Shown here: in pieces, positions 8,627 to 10,202 of the stretch | Position numbering within the stretch: position 1 is the stretch's first letter | How the letters are laid out: each line of letters opens with the position of its first letter | NCBI GenBank assembly: GCA_947178195.1 | Contig: CAMWXM010000089.1 | Coordinates: 1 to 10,202, forward strand | Source: an uncultured Ruminococcus sp. | GTDB lineage: Bacteria > Bacillota > Clostridia > Oscillospirales > Ruminococcaceae | Length of the DNA: 10,202 bases | Direction of reading: 5' to 3' | The notes under the pieces: model-generated | What the model saw: the letters and a program-made list of their open reading frames with translations, nothing else | Told to the model about the DNA's origin: nothing | The model's database searches: none | Translations under genes and position numbers: made by a program

Positions 8627-8642
8627 AAAAAAATAAATACGA

Positions 8643-8647
8643 AAGGA
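8643..8647 (+). promoter_or_regulatory. Shine-Dalgarno AAGGA of the immunity-like gene
   Basis: AAGGA ends 11 bases before the ATG at 8659. The site is weaker and somewhat further away than the AGGAGG of the toxin gene, but it is the only credible site and supports the ATG at 8659 as the start. Confidence 0.65.
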
Positions 8648-8658
8648 AATGTATATAT

Positions 8659-9957
8659 ATGAAAATCTGGCTTACAGATCCCAATGTTGATAAATATATG
8701 TGGATATTATTTTCTGAAGGGAACGATATGGACAGTTCCCGGTTTGAGGACCATTTGAGTAAACTTAACTGTGAAGGAAAGGATATCTGTTTTGACAAAA
8801 AAATCCTTTTTCGTTTTCAAGACCGCAATTTACTGCCAACAGCTGACATAATGTATGCATCACAAAAATATTGGTTAGCAAGCAGCAAAGCACAGAAATT
8901 AATATCCGACAGCTTCGGAGAATTATTTCATTTTATACCTGCCATTTGCGAAAATGAACCGGAAAAAGAGTATTTTATAATGCTTCCGAAAATATTTTGT
9001 GAGGGACTTAATATGGAAAAATCCCTGTATAAATATTGGTCGGATACCGATTACATTGATTCTGTGCAGCGGTATGTTTTTAATGACAATGCTATGCAAT
9101 ATCCGTTTTTTATGCTTAAAGACAAAAAACACTTTTATTATGTCGGCAGATTCTTTTCCAATGACGAATTTAAAAATTTTATTGAAAGCAATAACATTAC
9201 AGGGCTGCTTTTTGAAAAAGTATACGACAGCAACGCCGAAACCGAGACACAGACAGAATCGGCAAAAAAAATCCCTGCCCCGCCTTCTGCTCCCAAGATT
9301 TTAAATACACGCTATGCAGGAATATACAAGATCCCCTTTTCTTATGAAACGGGAAAATTCCTGCTGGGGGAGCTTGACTCAAATGCGGAGGAAAGCTTTG
9401 CAATAGACTATGACGGTCATAATATGATAATCAATGAAGTAAACAGTTATGTTATTTACGATATAGACGACTGCGATCTGATGAGGAATACTGAAGTCAC
9501 ATACCGCAATGGTAAGCTGTTATCGGCATATATCAATACTCCAAAGGGTAGATTTCCTGTTTGCTTTTATTTTGATTTTTCCGAAAACGGCGAATCGGAG
9601 GGATTAAAAACGGTTATCGGCGAGTGCACGGAACTTTGCGTTTCCGAACTTCTGCGGGAGCTTGAAAATGCAGAAAAGCCGCTAAGGCCGCTTTTGTTCA
9701 GTTATTATGAATACAGCGTCTGGCTTTCATACGGCGGCGATGAGTGTTACATGAACAAAGAGGCTTCACGTTATATGTGGGATTGTATATATAATTTTGC
9801 CGGCTGTTTTCTTCCCCGTAACGATTACAACAGTATACGGCACAATGCATATGGAAAAATAGTTCATGGCATATACGAAAAGATCGCCGAAGAGATACCG
9901 AAGCGGTTTGAGGTAACAGATGATTTTAAGCTGTACGAGCTGAAGGAGGTAGACTGA
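8659..9957 (+). CDS. Probable immunity protein: Imm11/DUF1629-like N-terminal half fused to an unrecognised C-terminal half
   Basis: 432 residues with no signal peptide or membrane segment, so cytoplasmic, as expected for protection against an incoming nuclease. Residues about 1-192 follow the Imm11/DUF1629 (or related Imm43) layout: an MKIW start, a central 'S.KA..LI...FGE..F.P' block (75-93), a 'YF.MLP...' strand (105-111), and the typical ending FFSNDEFKNFIESNNITGLLFEKVYDS (165-191). This call rests on recalled family pattern. Residues about 193-215 are a charged and proline-rich linker ending PAPPSAPK. Residues about 216-432 form a second mixed alpha/beta unit that I do not recognise, with aromatic segments SYYEYSVWLSY (348-358) and RYMWDCIYNF (371-380). 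The N-terminal half is visibly AT-richer than the second, which supports a fusion. It directly follows an AHH nuclease toxin, the usual place for its antidote, and has its own promoter. Immunity function is inferred from position and fold pattern. Confidence 0.7.
   Translation: MKIWLTDPNVDKYMWILFSEGNDMDSSRFEDHLSKLNCEGKDICFDKKILFRFQDRNLLPTADIMYASQKYWLASSKAQKLISDSFGELFHFIPAICENEPEKEYFIMLPKIFCEGLNMEKSLYKYWSDTDYIDSVQRYVFNDNAMQYPFFMLKDKKHFYYVGRFFSNDEFKNFIESNNITGLLFEKVYDSNAETETQTESAKKIPAPPSAPKILNTRYAGIYKIPFSYETGKFLLGELDSNAEESFAIDYDGHNMIINEVNSYVIYDIDDCDLMRNTEVTYRNGKLLSAYINTPKGRFPVCFYFDFSENGESEGLKTVIGECTELCVSELLRELENAEKPLRPLLFSYYEYSVWLSYGGDECYMNKEASRYMWDCIYNFAGCFLPRNDYNSIRHNAYGKIVHGIYEKIAEEIPKRFEVTDDFKLYELKEVD
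9943..9950 (+). promoter_or_regulatory. Orphan consensus Shine-Dalgarno AAGGAGGT
   Basis: A perfect AAGGAGGT lies inside the last codons of the immunity-like gene, 4 bases before its stop. Such a site normally serves a translationally coupled next gene, but no ATG or GTG follows at a useful distance and all frames close quickly. It may be a leftover of a lost gene, or simply how the terminal Lys-Glu-Val happens to be encoded. Confidence 0.45.
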
Positions 9958-9978
9958 ACATTATTAAAAAAATTGGCT

Positions 9979-10006
9979 AAAAAATTATAATTGGTTGTAA
10001 TTTTTT
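9979..10006 (+). terminator. AU-rich hairpin with T-tract after the immunity-like gene
   Basis: AAAAAATTATAA (9979-9990) pairs with TTGTAATTTTTT (9995-10006), with one G-U pair and a TTGG loop; T continues to 10007. It begins 22 bases after the stop codon. The stem has almost no G-C pairs, so termination would be weak. Confidence 0.4.
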
Positions 10007-10039
10007 TGTTGTTGCGAAATTAAGCAAAGAATAATAACA

Positions 10040-10099
10040 AGTAATAATATCTGCAACTATGATATTAAATCTGGACAGTCTGTAAATTACGGATATAAA
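10040..10099 (+). pseudogene. Scrap of a CBM2-like toxin N-terminus
   Basis: Read in frame from 10055, the DNA encodes NYDIKSGQSVNYGY. This aligns without gaps to NYEIEAGKSVNFGY, residues 107-120 of the toxin in this window (first CBM2-like domain): 9 of 14 residues identical, most differences conservative, 35 of 42 bases identical. The frame is open upstream to at least 10007, but similarity fades before 10040 and there is no start codon or further domain. After TAT (10094-10096) homology stops where a large hairpin begins. It is a decayed or deleted relic of a related gene, not an expressed CDS. Confidence 0.7.
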
Positions 10100-10142
10100 G
10101 CAAGGAAACAGGCGGGCTTTTGTCCGCCTGTTTCCTTGCTTT
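10097..10142 (+). terminator. Strong 21-bp hairpin, probable terminator
   Basis: The arm AAAGCAAGGAAACAGGCGG (10097-10115) is exactly complementary to 10124-10142. Adding a G-U and a C-G pair gives a 21-bp stem capped by TTTT. No long T-run follows, but a shorter GC-rich stem (CAGGCGGGC with GTCCGCCTG) is followed by TTTCCTTGCTTT, which would serve as a poor U-tract. It may act on either strand. It is the last clear transcription boundary in the window. Confidence 0.65.
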
Positions 10143-10202
10143 GCTTGTTCACAAATATTTTACAAAAAGTTTTAGCACGTTCCATATATGTATTATATAT
10201 AA
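10143..10202. other. AT-rich end of window, no gene; possible weak promoter
   Basis: No coding frame of note is present. TTTACA (10159-10164) could be a -35 box for the AT-rich TATAT runs at 10184-10202, but the spacing is poor (about 20 bases to TATATG). A gene may start beyond the window. Confidence 0.2.

Noticed and set aside
8999..9304. Plus-strand open frame overlapping the immunity-like gene
   Set aside because: It lies wholly inside the 432-residue gene in another frame, with no ribosome binding site or recognisable domain.

Overview
The window looks like an accessory locus of a low-GC, fibre-associated gut or rumen Firmicute, most likely a Ruminococcus or another member of the Oscillospiraceae. 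This is inferred from the strong AGGAGG ribosome binding sites, the Sec signal peptide, cellulose-binding-like (CBM2-type) domains on an exported protein, and very large fibronectin III/PKD surface proteins. No rRNA or housekeeping gene is present to fix the taxon. All three genes are on the plus strand.

Layout. (1) Bases 1-3666: the 3' part of a giant exported modular protein. Its start lies outside the window. It carries five FN3 domains, two Ig-like domains, a PKD domain, a carboxypeptidase-regulatory-like domain and a beta-rich tail. (2) Bases 3667-3751: a short gap with a 9-bp direct repeat, a GC-rich hairpin and a strong Shine-Dalgarno. (3) Bases 3752-8410: a 1552-residue secreted protein with, in order, a signal peptide, two CBM2-like domains, six calcium-binding (thrombospondin type 3-like) repeats, a vWA-like domain with a damaged metal site, an unrecognised stalk and a C-terminal AHH (HNH/EndoVII fold) nuclease tip. 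(4) Bases 8411-8658: a promoter with a consensus -10 box, then a structured leader with a 13-bp inverted repeat. (5) Bases 8659-9957: a 432-residue cytoplasmic protein whose first half resembles Imm11/DUF1629-type immunity proteins and whose second half is unrecognised. (6) Bases 9958-10202: no intact gene. This stretch holds an AU-rich hairpin, a coding scrap homologous to the CBM2-like domain of the toxin, and a 21-bp hairpin that probably terminates transcription.

How the parts may work together (inference). The 1552-residue protein reads as a Sec-exported polymorphic toxin whose N-terminal modules hold it on a surface or on plant fibre, and whose AT-rich C-terminal tip is a nuclease delivered to competitors. 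The downstream gene would protect the producer and has its own promoter, so immunity need not depend on toxin transcription. The giant FN3 protein upstream may be an adhesin or delivery partner. The CBM scrap, together with a strong Shine-Dalgarno that now has no gene, suggests that a further toxin gene once followed and was lost.
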